From: Rhodococcus jostii RHA1
Lineage (GTDB): Bacteria; Actinomycetota; Actinomycetes; Mycobacteriales; Mycobacteriaceae
Reading direction: 5' to 3'
Assembly (NCBI RefSeq): GCF_000014565.1
Contig: NC_008268.1
Coordinates: forward strand, 6,266,501 to 6,330,500
DNA: 64,000 bases
The position numbers were made by a program, and so were the translations under genes. A model generated the notes under the pieces. That model made no database searches, was not told the DNA's origin, and saw only the letters and a list, made by a program, of their open reading frames with translations. Positions 56,181-64,000 of the stretch are shown here, one piece after another. The stretch's first letter is position 1. Each line of letters opens with the position of its first letter.

Positions 56181-57758
56181 TCAGAAGCGAGACGAATCGG
56201 CGTCGATCCAGTCGGTGAGCCAATCCGAGGGCGGATCCTCGAGCAGTTCGCCGGGCATCAGCCACTCGTACAGTTCCGCGTAGGTGCGCGTGGTGACCCC
56301 GTCGATCCGGCGGTTGAGCATCGACGGTGTCAGTTGGTCGAAGCTGTCGAGACCCATCGATGCCACCATCTGCTGGGCGCCGGCCACCGTCGACTTCTGG
56401 AACCGGAACACCCTGGCCGCCTTGTCGGGGACGTCGAGCGCGCGGGTCCGCGCCGGGTCCTGCGTCGTCACTCCGACGGGGCAGCGGTTGGTGTGGCACA
56501 TCTGCGCCTGGATGCAGCCGACGGCGAACATCATCGCGCGGGCGGCCAGGGTGAAGTCGGCGCCCTGAATGATCCGTTTGACGATGTCGGATGCGCTGGC
56601 GACCTTCCCGGACGCGCCGATCTTGATGCGGTTCCGCAGTCCGGCGCCGGTGAGCGCGTTGTGCACGAGCATCAGCCCCTCGGTGAGGGGCATGCCCATG
56701 TTGTCCTCGAATTCCACTGGACCTGCACCGGTTCCGCCCTCGGAGCCGTCGACGATGACGAAGTCCGGGGTGACGTCGCGTTCGAGCATCGCCTTGCAGA
56801 TGCCGAGGAACTCGGTGCGCGATCCGACGCACAATTTGAACCCGACGGGTTTGCCGCCGGAGAGCGTTCGCAGGGTGACGATGAAGTCGATCAGCTCGTT
56901 CGGGGTGGAGAACGCGGTGTGCGAGGGCGGGGAGATCACCGTCTTCCCGACCGGCACGCCGCGCGTCTCGGCAATCTCCCGCGACACCTTCGCCCCGGGC
57001 AGCACGCCGCCGAGCCCGGGTTTCGCGCCCTGCGACAGCTTGATCGAAATCGCCTTCACCTGGTCTGATGCCGCATGTTCGGCGAACTTGCCGGGGTCGA
57101 AGTGGCCGTCGTCCGTGCGGCAGCCGAAGTAGCCGGACGCGATCTCCCAGATCAGGTCGCCGCCGTGCTTGCGGTGGTACGGGCTGATCGCGCCCTCGCC
57201 GGTGTCGTGCGCGAACCCGCCGCGCGCGGCCCCGGCGTTGAGGGCTTCGATGGCGTTCGCGGAGAGCGAGCCGAAGCTCATCGCCGACACGTTGAGAAGC
57301 GCGATGTCGTAGGGCCGTTCGCAGTCGGGGCCGCCGATGCGGACGGTCGGCGGCTCGGGCGGTGCCATCCGGGCGCGCAGCGAGTGGGCCATGAACTCGT
57401 AGCCGACGGCGTGCACGTCCCGCTCGGTGCCGAACGGTTCCTCGGCGAGCGTCCCCTTGGCCCGCTCGTAGACGAGGTCGCGGGTGTCGCGGTCGAAGGG
57501 CGTTCCGTCCGTGGACGATTCGACGAAGTACTGCTGGATCTCGGGGCGGATCTTCTCGAGCAGGAACCGCGCGTGCCCCAGCACCGGATAATTCCGCAGA
57601 ATGCTGTGGCGCCGTTGCAGCAGATCCCACGTCCCCAGGGCTGCGAGCGCGAGAAGGACGACCGCGGCGAACCACCACCCGGTCGCCACACCGAGGGTCA
57701 ACGCAAGAGCGCCCAGTCCGAGGATCCATAGCGCGAGGACGATCAACCAGCGGGTCAC
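56181..57758 (-). CDS. FMN-binding glutamate synthase-like protein (GltB2 type), 525 aa
   Basis: Two amino-terminal membrane helices (about 1-45) precede the glutamate-synthase alpha-subunit FMN barrel: MSFGSLSANAIEALN, GEGAISPYHRKHGGD, SIKLSQGAKPGLGG, DGSEGGTGAGP and CHTNRCPVGVTTQDP. The last block contains Cys that may bind an Fe-S cluster. There is no glutaminase domain, so the nitrogen donor is not glutamine within this protein. The physiological reaction of this anchored group is unknown. GTG start. Confidence 0.86.
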   Translation of the reverse strand: MTRWLIVLALWILGLGALALTLGVATGWWFAAVVLLALAALGTWDLLQRRHSILRNYPVLGHARFLLEKIRPEIQQYFVESSTDGTPFDRDTRDLVYERAKGTLAEEPFGTERDVHAVGYEFMAHSLRARMAPPEPPTVRIGGPDCERPYDIALLNVSAMSFGSLSANAIEALNAGAARGGFAHDTGEGAISPYHRKHGGDLIWEIASGYFGCRTDDGHFDPGKFAEHAASDQVKAISIKLSQGAKPGLGGVLPGAKVSREIAETRGVPVGKTVISPPSHTAFSTPNELIDFIVTLRTLSGGKPVGFKLCVGSRTEFLGICKAMLERDVTPDFVIVDGSEGGTGAGPVEFEDNMGMPLTEGLMLVHNALTGAGLRNRIKIGASGKVASASDIVKRIIQGADFTLAARAMMFAVGCIQAQMCHTNRCPVGVTTQDPARTRALDVPDKAARVFRFQKSTVAGAQQMVASMGLDSFDQLTPSMLNRRIDGVTTRTYAELYEWLMPGELLEDPPSDWLTDWIDADSSRF

Positions 57759-57877
57759 TCGCTGAGACTAGAACCTCACATGAGTGCCGACGCGTACTCC
57801 GGCGCACTTTCGCACTCACATGGGGAGACAGGTGGGATAGTGGACGCACGAGGTCAGCTGCCACGACAGGGGGAGTC

Positions 57878-58291
57878 ATGTCGGAGTCGCCGAGCAATCC
57901 GGAATCGTCGAGCAACCCGGTGCCGCCGAAGCCCGGCGACACGGGTACCTACGGCTACCAGTACCCGACGCAGCAACAGCAGCCGCCGCAGTCGCAGCCG
58001 TACCCGGGCCAGTACGGCCCGCCGCCACTGCCGCCCTCGAACGCCGGATGGGCGGTGGCTGCCGTCCTCTTCTTCTGGCCGCTCGCCTTCGCCGCGTTCA
58101 ACCACGTCCACGACGTGTACCCCAAGTGGGCGATGGGCGACTATCAGGGCGCCCAGTACGCGTCCGACCGCGCGAAGGCGCTCGGCAAGATCGCCCTGTG
58201 GATCTGGGTGGCGCTGATCGTCGTCTTCGTGATCGGGTACGCGATCCTGATCATCGCCCTCGTCGCGAACAGCAATACCTCCAGCTGGTGA
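57878..58291 (+). CDS. CD225/dispanin-type membrane protein, 137 aa
   Basis: A Pro/Gln/Tyr-rich cytoplasmic amino tail (about 1-55) and two membrane helices around PPSNAGWAVAAVLFFWPLAF and IWVALIVVFVIGYAIL, with a conserved loop having KWAMGDYQGAQYASDRAKAL. This is the CD225 pattern found in actinobacteria. No function is established. GTCATG start with GGGGGA upstream; located between the glutamate-synthase-like gene and ychF. Confidence 0.78.
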   Translation: MSESPSNPESSSNPVPPKPGDTGTYGYQYPTQQQQPPQSQPYPGQYGPPPLPPSNAGWAVAAVLFFWPLAFAAFNHVHDVYPKWAMGDYQGAQYASDRAKALGKIALWIWVALIVVFVIGYAILIIALVANSNTSSW

Positions 58292-58338
58292 GGGCGATGG
58301 TCGTTGATCGGACGCCGACGCCGTAGAATCCAACGACC

Positions 58339-59418
58339 GTGAGCCTTACCCTCGGAATCGTCGGACTGCCCAACGTCGGCAAGTCCACCTTGTTCAACGC
58401 GCTGACCAACAACGACGTGCTGGCCGCGAACTACCCGTTCGCGACCATCGAACCCAACGTCGGCCTGGTCGAACTGCCCGATCCGCGGCTGTCCGAGCTC
58501 GCCCGGATCTTCGGTTCCGAGCGCATCCTGCCCGCCACGGTGTCGTTCGTCGACATCGCCGGCATCGTCAAGGGCGCCTCCGAGGGCGCCGGCCTCGGCA
58601 ACAAGTTCCTCGCCAACATCCGCGAGGCCGACGCCATCTGCCAGGTGGTTCGCGTCTTCAACGACGACGACGTCGTGCACGTCGACGGCCGCGTCGACCC
58701 GGCATCCGACATCGAGGTGATCGAGACCGAGCTCGTCATCGCCGACATGCAGACGCTGGAGAAGGCCCTGCCGCGCCTGGAGAAGGAAGCGAAGAAGAAC
58801 AAGGAACTCAAGCCCATCCACGAGGAGGCGCTGAAGGCGCAGGAAGTCCTCGACGAGGGCAAGACCCTGTTCAGCGCGAAGGACAAGCTGGACTTCTCGC
58901 TGCTGCGCGAGCTGAGCCTGCTCACCACCAAGCCGTTCCTGTACGTGTTCAACGCCGACGAGGCCGTGCTCACCGACGACGCGAAGGTTGCCGAATTACG
59001 CGCCTCCGTCGCCCCGGCGGACGCTGTGTTCCTCGACGCCAAGGTCGAGCAGGAGCTGCTCGAGCTGGACGAAGAGGACCGGCAGGAGATGCTCGACTCC
59101 ATCGGACAGTCCGAGCCGGGCCTGCACGCACTCGCCCGCACCGGCTTCCACACCCTCGGCCTGCAGACCTACCTCACCGCCGGTCCCAAGGAATCCCGCG
59201 CCTGGACCATCCACAAGGGCGACACCGCCCCCCAGGCCGCCGGCGTCATCCACACCGACTTCGAGCGCGGCTTCATCAAGGCCGAGATCGTCTCCTTCGA
59301 CGACCTCATCGCCGCCGGATCCATGGCAGCCGCCAAGGCCGCTGGCAAGGTCCGCATGGAGGGCAAGGACTACATCATGGCCGACGGCGACGTGGTGGAG
59401 TTCCGCTTCAACGTCTGA
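58339..59418 (+). CDS. ychF: Ribosome-binding ATPase/GTPase YchF, 359 aa
   Basis: Obg-family P-loop protein: G1 GLPNVGKST at 9-17, G3 DIAG, and a carboxy TGS domain with TAGPKESRAWTIHKG and RGFIKAEIVSFDDL. YchF binds ribosomes and hydrolyses ATP, restraining stress responses. It is syntenic with Rv1112. Its end overlaps the convergent MFS transporter gene by 11 bases. Confidence 0.96.
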   Translation: MSLTLGIVGLPNVGKSTLFNALTNNDVLAANYPFATIEPNVGLVELPDPRLSELARIFGSERILPATVSFVDIAGIVKGASEGAGLGNKFLANIREADAICQVVRVFNDDDVVHVDGRVDPASDIEVIETELVIADMQTLEKALPRLEKEAKKNKELKPIHEEALKAQEVLDEGKTLFSAKDKLDFSLLRELSLLTTKPFLYVFNADEAVLTDDAKVAELRASVAPADAVFLDAKVEQELLELDEEDRQEMLDSIGQSEPGLHALARTGFHTLGLQTYLTAGPKESRAWTIHKGDTAPQAAGVIHTDFERGFIKAEIVSFDDLIAAGSMAAAKAAGKVRMEGKDYIMADGDVVEFRFNV

Positions 59419-60808
59419 CGGCGGTTCCTCGCACGAGCACCCCGACCACTCCTGCGCCGACGAGTGAGATCAGCCCGGTGGTGACGGCGGCGGAGTTCCA
59501 GCCCAACATCATGCCATCGACGGTGCCTGCCGGGTCGAGGGCGATGATGCTGACGACGGTGACGCCGATGGAGGAGCCGAGGTAGCGGGCGGTGTTGTTG
59601 GCGCCGCTGCCGAGTCCGCCCTGATCGGCGGGCACGCTGGCGACGGCTTGGCGGCCGAGGCCGGCGTTGAGCAGGCCGCTCGCGACGCCGGCGAGCAGCA
59701 GTCCCGGGACCAATCGCAGCAGGGACGAGTCGGGGGTGAGGCCCGTCATCGTGAGCATGGCGAGGCCGACGCCGGCGAGTCCGATGACGAGTTGTGGTGA
59801 GCCGGCGAGCCTTGCCGGGAGTGTGCGGGCGAGCAGCGACGCCACGACACTCGTGCCCGACCACAGCGCGATCACCCCGGCTGCGGCCAGCGTGCTGACG
59901 TGCATCGTCTTGACCAGGAACGTGCACGCGAACGACATCAGGCCGATGATGCCCGCCCCGGTCGCGAGGGCCGCGAGGGTGGCGGCCAGGAAGTCGCGTC
60001 GACGGAACAATGTGAGGTCGAGCATCGGGAACGGTCGCCGCCGCTCGACCGCGACGAAGACAAGGGTGAACACGGCCGCGCCGACGCCGCAGAGCACGGT
60101 GGCGGCAATGTTGCCCTGTCTGCCCTCGACAAGTGCGACGAGCACCAGGACCATCGCGGCGCACAGCGTGACCGCTCCCGGGACGTCGATCCGCTTGGGG
60201 ACGGCGGAGCGTGACTCCGCGAGCGCGCGCGTCGCGACCTGTCCGATCACGAGCGATGCGACGGCGAGTGCCCAGTACAGGCCGCGCCACCACCCGGCGA
60301 GGTCGAGGAGGCCCGCGACGACGGGGCCGACGGCGATGCCGGCGCCGACGCTCGCACCCCAGATTCCACTCGCCGTCGCCCTTGCCGCCGGGGTGGTGAA
60401 GGCATGTGCGACGGCGCCGAGGCTGGCCGCGATCAATGCCGCCCCCGCCACTCCCTGGATCAGTCGTCCGACGATGAATAGGACGGGTTCCTGACTGACC
60501 GCGCCGACCACCGCGCCCAGGGCGAGAAGCCAGGCACCCCAGTGGAACACCCGGCGCCTGCCGTAGTCGTCGGCGAGTGCGCCCGCGGTCAGCAGGACCG
60601 CGGCGAGGCCGACGCTCATCGAACTGAGAATCCACGTCTGCGCTGCCGGGCCCGCCGACAGCGCCGCGGCAACGGTGGGCATGTTGCCGAGCGGGGCGCA
60701 GAACGCGACCAGGGCGACGAACGTCCCGAGCGATGCGACGGCCAGCGTGGTCCCCGGGCGGGGAGTGTGTGCACGGATCAGTGGGGCAACCGCAGTTGGT
60801 CTGTTCAC
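59408..60808 (-). CDS. MFS transporter of the DHA2 type, 466 aa
   Basis: About 14 hydrophobic helices. The loop motif GALADDYGRRRVFHWG after helix 2 and GASVGAGIAVGPVVAGLL (motif C of drug/H+ antiporters) indicate an exporter. GTG 60808 (VNRPTAV) is chosen; a longer in-frame ATG at 60844 would cover the shared promoter and the repeated operator motif. It is divergent from an HxlR regulator that likely controls it. The drug or metabolite is unknown. Confidence 0.88.
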   Translation of the reverse strand: MNRPTAVAPLIRAHTPRPGTTLAVASLGTFVALVAFCAPLGNMPTVAAALSAGPAAQTWILSSMSVGLAAVLLTAGALADDYGRRRVFHWGAWLLALGAVVGAVSQEPVLFIVGRLIQGVAGAALIAASLGAVAHAFTTPAARATASGIWGASVGAGIAVGPVVAGLLDLAGWWRGLYWALAVASLVIGQVATRALAESRSAVPKRIDVPGAVTLCAAMVLVLVALVEGRQGNIAATVLCGVGAAVFTLVFVAVERRRPFPMLDLTLFRRRDFLAATLAALATGAGIIGLMSFACTFLVKTMHVSTLAAAGVIALWSGTSVVASLLARTLPARLAGSPQLVIGLAGVGLAMLTMTGLTPDSSLLRLVPGLLLAGVASGLLNAGLGRQAVASVPADQGGLGSGANNTARYLGSSIGVTVVSIIALDPAGTVDGMMLGWNSAAVTTGLISLVGAGVVGVLVRGTAVRR

Positions 60809-60851
60809 AAGACTGAACTTAGAACCATTTTGGTCTGGTGACAAGACTGAA
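60807..60851. promoter_or_regulatory. Direct-repeat operator candidate between MFS and HxlR genes
   Basis: ACAAGACTGAA occurs at 60807-60817 and 60841-60851, 34 bases apart (about three helical turns), with an ACCA-TTT-TGGT inverted repeat between them. It fits an autoregulated HxlR divergon; the first copy overlaps the MFS start codon. Confidence 0.55.
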
Positions 60852-60869
60852 TTGCGTTAGCATGTGGGT

Positions 60870-61397
60870 GTGGCACTGGGAACCGGGTACTCGCAGCAGA
60901 ACTGCAACCTCGCTCGCGCCCTCGAAGTGGTGGGTGAGCGGTGGACGATGCTTGTGCTGCGCGACTGTTTCTACGGGGTCCGCCGCTTCAGTGATCTGCT
61001 TGCCCACCTCGACATCTCGCGCGCCGTCCTGACGGACCGGCTGACCGCTCTCGTCGAGGCCGGCGTCCTCGTCCGTGTCGCAGACGGCGGTCATCCCGAG
61101 TACGAACTCACCGAGGCCGGGAAGGCTCTGTGGCCGAGCATCTATGCGCTGTCGCAATGGGGTGAGCAGTACGTGTCGCCCGGCAGTTACCCGGGTCGCG
61201 TGTTCTCGCACGCGGTGTGCGGAGCGCAACTCGATCGTTTCGGGCGATGCCCCGACTGCGGCACGATCCCGGGCCCCGAGGACCTGGTGGTCGCGCCCGG
61301 GCCGGGGGAGGCCGTCCGTCCCCGCAGCGACGCCGTCGCCGTGGCCCTGCGTGAGCCGCGCCGGATGCTCACTCCACTGCGGCCGCACAGCGCCTGA
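60870..61397 (+). CDS. HxlR-family winged-helix regulator, 175 aa
   Basis: Winged-helix domain with the HxlR core CNLARALEVVGERWTMLVLR, RRFSDLLAHLDISRAVLTDR and HPEYELTEAGKALWP. A carboxy extension has CGAQLDRFGRCPDCG, a probable Zn-binding or redox site seen in a subset. GTG 60870 (VALGTGYSQQN) is chosen from the family amino end; GTG 60864 is also possible. It probably represses the divergent transporter in response to a reactive compound or drug. Confidence 0.87.
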   Translation: MALGTGYSQQNCNLARALEVVGERWTMLVLRDCFYGVRRFSDLLAHLDISRAVLTDRLTALVEAGVLVRVADGGHPEYELTEAGKALWPSIYALSQWGEQYVSPGSYPGRVFSHAVCGAQLDRFGRCPDCGTIPGPEDLVVAPGPGEAVRPRSDAVAVALREPRRMLTPLRPHSA

Positions 61398-61409
61398 TCG
61401 ACGCGACCC

Positions 61410-62267
61410 TCACGCCGCGACGGGCAGGGCCGGTTCGAACGTCGCCCGCACCTGCAACCACTGGGCGAGGATCTGGCATCCGGTGAGCCCGCTCGCATCG
61501 AGGGGTTCGCTGGCGTACGCGACGTGCCGCCCACCCCGCGCATTGACGACGCGCACACCGCGCCAGGCGAGGCGCGGCGGCAGGTAGCCGAGCACCTCGA
61601 TGGCCGCGGTCCGCAGCCGGCGCAGGTCGGTGCGCCACTGCCGGGGGCTGACGCGGGTCTTGGTCGCATTCTGGAAGCTGTTGTTGCGGATCAGTTCCCA
61701 CGTCTGTGCGAGCCACGTCCGCAGCGCGCGAAACGACATCCACCGGGTGAGGTCCGCGATGTCGCGCACGTAGCTGTCTTCGCTGGCATTGCAGATCATG
61801 TCGTCCGGGTGCGCGATCCACTGGACCGGTACGGAGTCGGGGATCGGGGCGCCGTCGCCCGCGACACCGCGCCCGCGGCAGCCCGGCACCACCCCCGCGG
61901 GTTGCTCGGGGTCGGAGACGAGACCCACCGCGGAGAGGTTGTCGGCGCGCAGGGCGCCGGTGGCGATCTGTCCGAGCACTTCACGGATCACGGTGCATCC
62001 CTGCGAGTAGCCGATCAGCATGACCGATCCCGGAGCGTCCTCAATGGCGTCGGTCAAGCGGCGGACGCCGACCTCGGTGCTCTCCCGGTAGCTGAGCCCG
62101 CCCGCGGCGACCGGCCCGTACGACGCCGGATAGCCGACCCACCGCGACGCGAACCGGTCGTCGAGGGCGTCGGTGACGTCACGCAACAGTCCGGAGACGT
62201 GGCGTCGGTGGTCATCGGGGTGGGACTCTCCGGTGCCACCGACGGCGAGAACGGTCACCTGGGACAT
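61410..62267 (-). CDS. Alpha/beta hydrolase with GYSQG elbow (PE-PPE/cutinase-like), 285 aa
   Basis: Starts VLAVGGTGES, has the nucleophile elbow IGYSQGCTV (Ser88) and HPDDMICNASEDSYVRD, giving candidate Asp and His. There is no signal peptide. This layout is common among mycolic-acid bacteria in esterases similar to PE-PPE-domain or phage LysB enzymes, which hydrolyse lipid esters. The ATG at 62267 is taken; ATG at 62276 or 62279 is possible. It is convergent with the HxlR gene. Confidence 0.75.
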   Translation of the reverse strand: MSQVTVLAVGGTGESHPDDHRRHVSGLLRDVTDALDDRFASRWVGYPASYGPVAAGGLSYRESTEVGVRRLTDAIEDAPGSVMLIGYSQGCTVIREVLGQIATGALRADNLSAVGLVSDPEQPAGVVPGCRGRGVAGDGAPIPDSVPVQWIAHPDDMICNASEDSYVRDIADLTRWMSFRALRTWLAQTWELIRNNSFQNATKTRVSPRQWRTDLRRLRTAAIEVLGYLPPRLAWRGVRVVNARGGRHVAYASEPLDASGLTGCQILAQWLQVRATFEPALPVAA

Positions 62268-62347
62268 GGCTCCCATCATGCCGACCGCGGGTAAGGATCC
62301 GTTCGGGCGACCCTGAGAAGTTCCTGGCAATCGAGCGCCGTGGGTTG

Positions 62348-62752
62348 TCACCCGATCGTCAGCGCGATCAAGGCCACCAGCGGGGGCACGCTCTGCGACA
62401 GTGCGCCGACGACGCCGTCCCCGCGCTGTCGGCTGAGCGCCATCCGGTCCGAAACGGCCAGGGCGATGCCCGCCAGGAACATGAAGAGGCAGGTGTAGAC
62501 GACGAGGGTGCGACCCGGAGTGTCGTGACCCGCCCACCACAGGACGACGCCGGCGATGGCGCCGGAACCGAGGAACAGGTTGTAGAAGCCGACGTTGAAC
62601 GCCCACAGATGGGCGGCGGGCACATCGCGGCCGGGGATGCGGAAGATGCCCTCGTGCACCGACGGCGCGCGGAACAGGACCGACTCCCACACGAATGCCA
62701 GCAGGTGCACGCCCGCGGCGACCAGTGTGGCGATCTGCGCGACGATGGTCAC
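62348..62752 (-). CDS. DUF1304 membrane protein, 134 aa
   Basis: Four hydrophobic helices with the family pattern ESVLFRAPSVHEGIFRIP and NVGFYNLFLGSGAI. The function is unknown. Its GTG start overlaps the stop of the upstream cupin gene by four bases (GTGA), so the two are co-translated. Confidence 0.85.
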   Translation of the reverse strand: MTIVAQIATLVAAGVHLLAFVWESVLFRAPSVHEGIFRIPGRDVPAAHLWAFNVGFYNLFLGSGAIAGVVLWWAGHDTPGRTLVVYTCLFMFLAGIALAVSDRMALSRQRGDGVVGALSQSVPPLVALIALTIG

Positions 62753-63216
62753 GGCGCACCCGACCCGGTCGCGAGTTCGACGCCGTACCGATCGGTGACC
62801 CCGTGCAGCAGCCGGTCCATTTCTCCCGGCGAGTCCCCGCCACGGCCGACCGCGTCGAGATCACCGAAGAAACGGCTGTGGGATGCCCCGGCGGAGACGA
62901 GGAGGAAGTCGGCGGACTCGGAGAGGACCGTGAACGTATTCATCGTTCCCGCCTCGATGGCGATGGTTTCCCCCGCCGCGAGTTCGTACCCGGTGTCTCC
63001 GGCCTGGACCAGCATCCGGCCGCGCAGCACGTGGTAGGACTTCGACCACGGCTCGGCGTGCAGCGGGCCGTCCGGTGCGGTCCGGGACGCTTCGACGAGG
63101 AAGACTTCGTACGCTCCGCCGGTGTGATCGCCGCCGACCAGGACCGTGATGTCGGCGTCCGGCGCGGTGAGGTGGCGGCCGTCGCCTGCTCTGTTTACGT
63201 GAACGTGGGTGGACAT
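62749..63216 (-). CDS. Cupin-domain protein, 155 aa
   Basis: A single beta-barrel cupin: EPWSKSYHVLRGRMLV is the first cupin motif (one His), and GETIAIEAGTMNTFTVLSES the second; the metal His set appears reduced, so it may bind metal weakly or act as a ligand sensor. The carboxy FFGDLDAVGRGG is typical of quercetinase-like small cupins. ATG 63216 (MSTHVHVNR). It shares a divergent promoter with the GAF regulator gene and is coupled to DUF1304. Confidence 0.75.
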   Translation of the reverse strand: MSTHVHVNRAGDGRHLTAPDADITVLVGGDHTGGAYEVFLVEASRTAPDGPLHAEPWSKSYHVLRGRMLVQAGDTGYELAAGETIAIEAGTMNTFTVLSESADFLLVSAGASHSRFFGDLDAVGRGGDSPGEMDRLLHGVTDRYGVELATGSGAP

Positions 63217-63302
63217 ACTGCGACGGTATGACCGGTGCACCCCGCTGCCCATCCCCGGAATCTGGGATGGTGGTGTGCCCGTGACCAGCGCATACTGTGT
63301 TC

Positions 63303-64000
63303 ATGCTGGAGGTCCGGGCGGAAAAGTTGCGCCGGGAGGTGCTCGCGGTGGCGGGATCGGGTGCCGGTGTCACGCAGCTGCACGAGCGCGCCATCGAACT
63401 GGTCGGTGAGACGGTGCGCAGCGACCTGACGTGCTGGGCGATGCTCGACCCGGAGACACTCGCGATCAGTTCGATGACCAGCGGGCGCAGCCGGATACCG
63501 CAGCAGTACGAACCGCTGCTCGCCGAATCGGAGTACAACGGCGACGATCCGGGCACGTTCGCCGAACTCGCCCGCAGCGGCCGAACCGTCGCGCGTGCCT
63601 CGGACCTACCCGCGGACGAGGTCGCGCACAGCCTCCGCCACGGCGCGGTGTGGGCGCCGCTGCAGCTCGGCAGCGAGGTCCGAATCGTGTTCCGCGTCGA
63701 CGGTGTGTGCTGGGGCGCAGCCGGATTCGTGCGGTCCGGGCCGGATTTCACCGACCGTGAGCTCGAGTTCCTCACACTCGTGGCTCCCGGCCTGGCGGTC
63801 GCGACGCGGGCCGCATCCGTGCACGCCCCGGCGGTCTCCGGTCGCGGCGACCAGGGTCCGGCGGTGGTGGTCACCGACGCTGCCGGCGATCCGATTGCGC
63901 TCACGGCCGCTGCCCGCAGCTGGCAGGACCGCTTCGACGAGGTCGCCCCGGGCAGGCTGACGGTGGTGCTGCGGGCCGCGACGTTCGGAGCGCGGTCGAG
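63303..64000 (+). CDS. GAF-type regulator, amino-terminal part (runs off the window)
   Basis: The frame is open from ATG 63303 to the last base, 232 codons. It has an amphipathic start (LEVRAEKLRREVLAVAGSG), then a GAF-like sensor: LHERAIELVGETVRSDL, CWAMLDPETLAISSM, and LELGSEV-like barrel strands near WAPLQLGSEVRIVFRV and CWGAAGFVRSGPDFTDREL. In actinobacteria this arrangement usually ends in a LuxR helix-turn-helix, which would lie beyond the window. The divergent cupin pair is a likely target by position. The DNA-binding part is unseen, so the class is inferred. Confidence 0.65.
   Translation, partial: MLEVRAEKLRREVLAVAGSGAGVTQLHERAIELVGETVRSDLTCWAMLDPETLAISSMTSGRSRIPQQYEPLLAESEYNGDDPGTFAELARSGRTVARASDLPADEVAHSLRHGAVWAPLQLGSEVRIVFRVDGVCWGAAGFVRSGPDFTDRELEFLTLVAPGLAVATRAASVHAPAVSGRGDQGPAVVVTDAAGDPIALTAAARSWQDRFDEVAPGRLTVVLRAATFGARS

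Noticed and set aside
57775..57823. Repeated CTCACATG and the inverted pair TGAGTGC/GCACTCA before the CD225 gene
   Set aside because: Arms are short with a long spacer; no clear relation to a promoter or gene end, so not listed as a feature.

Overview
The window is high-GC actinobacterial chromosome, most likely Rhodococcus (opacus/jostii group) or a close mycolic-acid relative. The evidence is a mycothiol S-conjugate amidase, a PknK-type kinase, a short-chain Z-isoprenyl diphosphate synthase, a steroid-type oxygenase reductase, and a gene order that follows the Mycobacterium tuberculosis Rv1074c-Rv1112 segment. That order is recalled from knowledge and was not searched. No rRNA, tRNA, transposase, prophage or CRISPR array was seen. 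Coding density is high and no gap without a gene exceeds 300 bases.

Region 1 (1-4.5 kb) looks catabolic: a thiolase-fold lipid-transfer protein cut by the window edge, a MaoC-type hydratase, two divergent short-chain dehydrogenases, and a KshB-like FAD/2Fe-2S reductase. Together they suggest degradation of a steroid or similar CoA-activated ring compound.

Region 2 (4.5-13.4 kb) holds a class II glutamine amidotransferase, a flavodoxin-fold reductase, the catalase KatA, a PknK-type kinase/STAND ATPase, a nitroreductase and an RlmG/RsmC-type rRNA methyltransferase.

Region 3 (13.5-46.7 kb) is the conserved actinobacterial backbone: a Bax-inhibitor-1 protein, thiolase FadA3, a GDSL hydrolase, transsulfuration genes (cbs, metB), ilvA, greA, mca with two followers, a hemolysin III homologue, a Z-isoprenyl diphosphate synthase, coaA, glyA, phoH2, fumC, glpX, xseAB, a putative lipid-droplet protein and ispH. 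Lineage-specific insertions break it up: ApbE-like protein, truncated SEC-C fragment, NlpC/P60-transglycosylase, M1-like DUF885 protein, serine hydrolase lipoprotein, and a ferritin-fold desaturase homologue with altered metal ligands.

Region 4 (46.7-59.4 kb) carries DNA-repair genes rmuC and sbcDC around a 23-base minisatellite, an AI-2E-type permease, cstA with its small YbdD partner, an FMN-binding glutamate-synthase-like protein, a CD225 protein and ychF. Region 5 (59.4-64 kb) has an HxlR/MFS divergent pair, an alpha/beta hydrolase, a DUF1304/cupin pair and the start of a GAF-domain regulator.

Non-coding structure is rich: seven strong hairpin terminators, two weaker ones and one inverted repeat at a convergent junction, a family of three 46-base palindromes flanked by small GC hairpins, several candidate operators, one minisatellite, and a short leader ORF directly before phoH2 that could be a PhoAT-type antitoxin.
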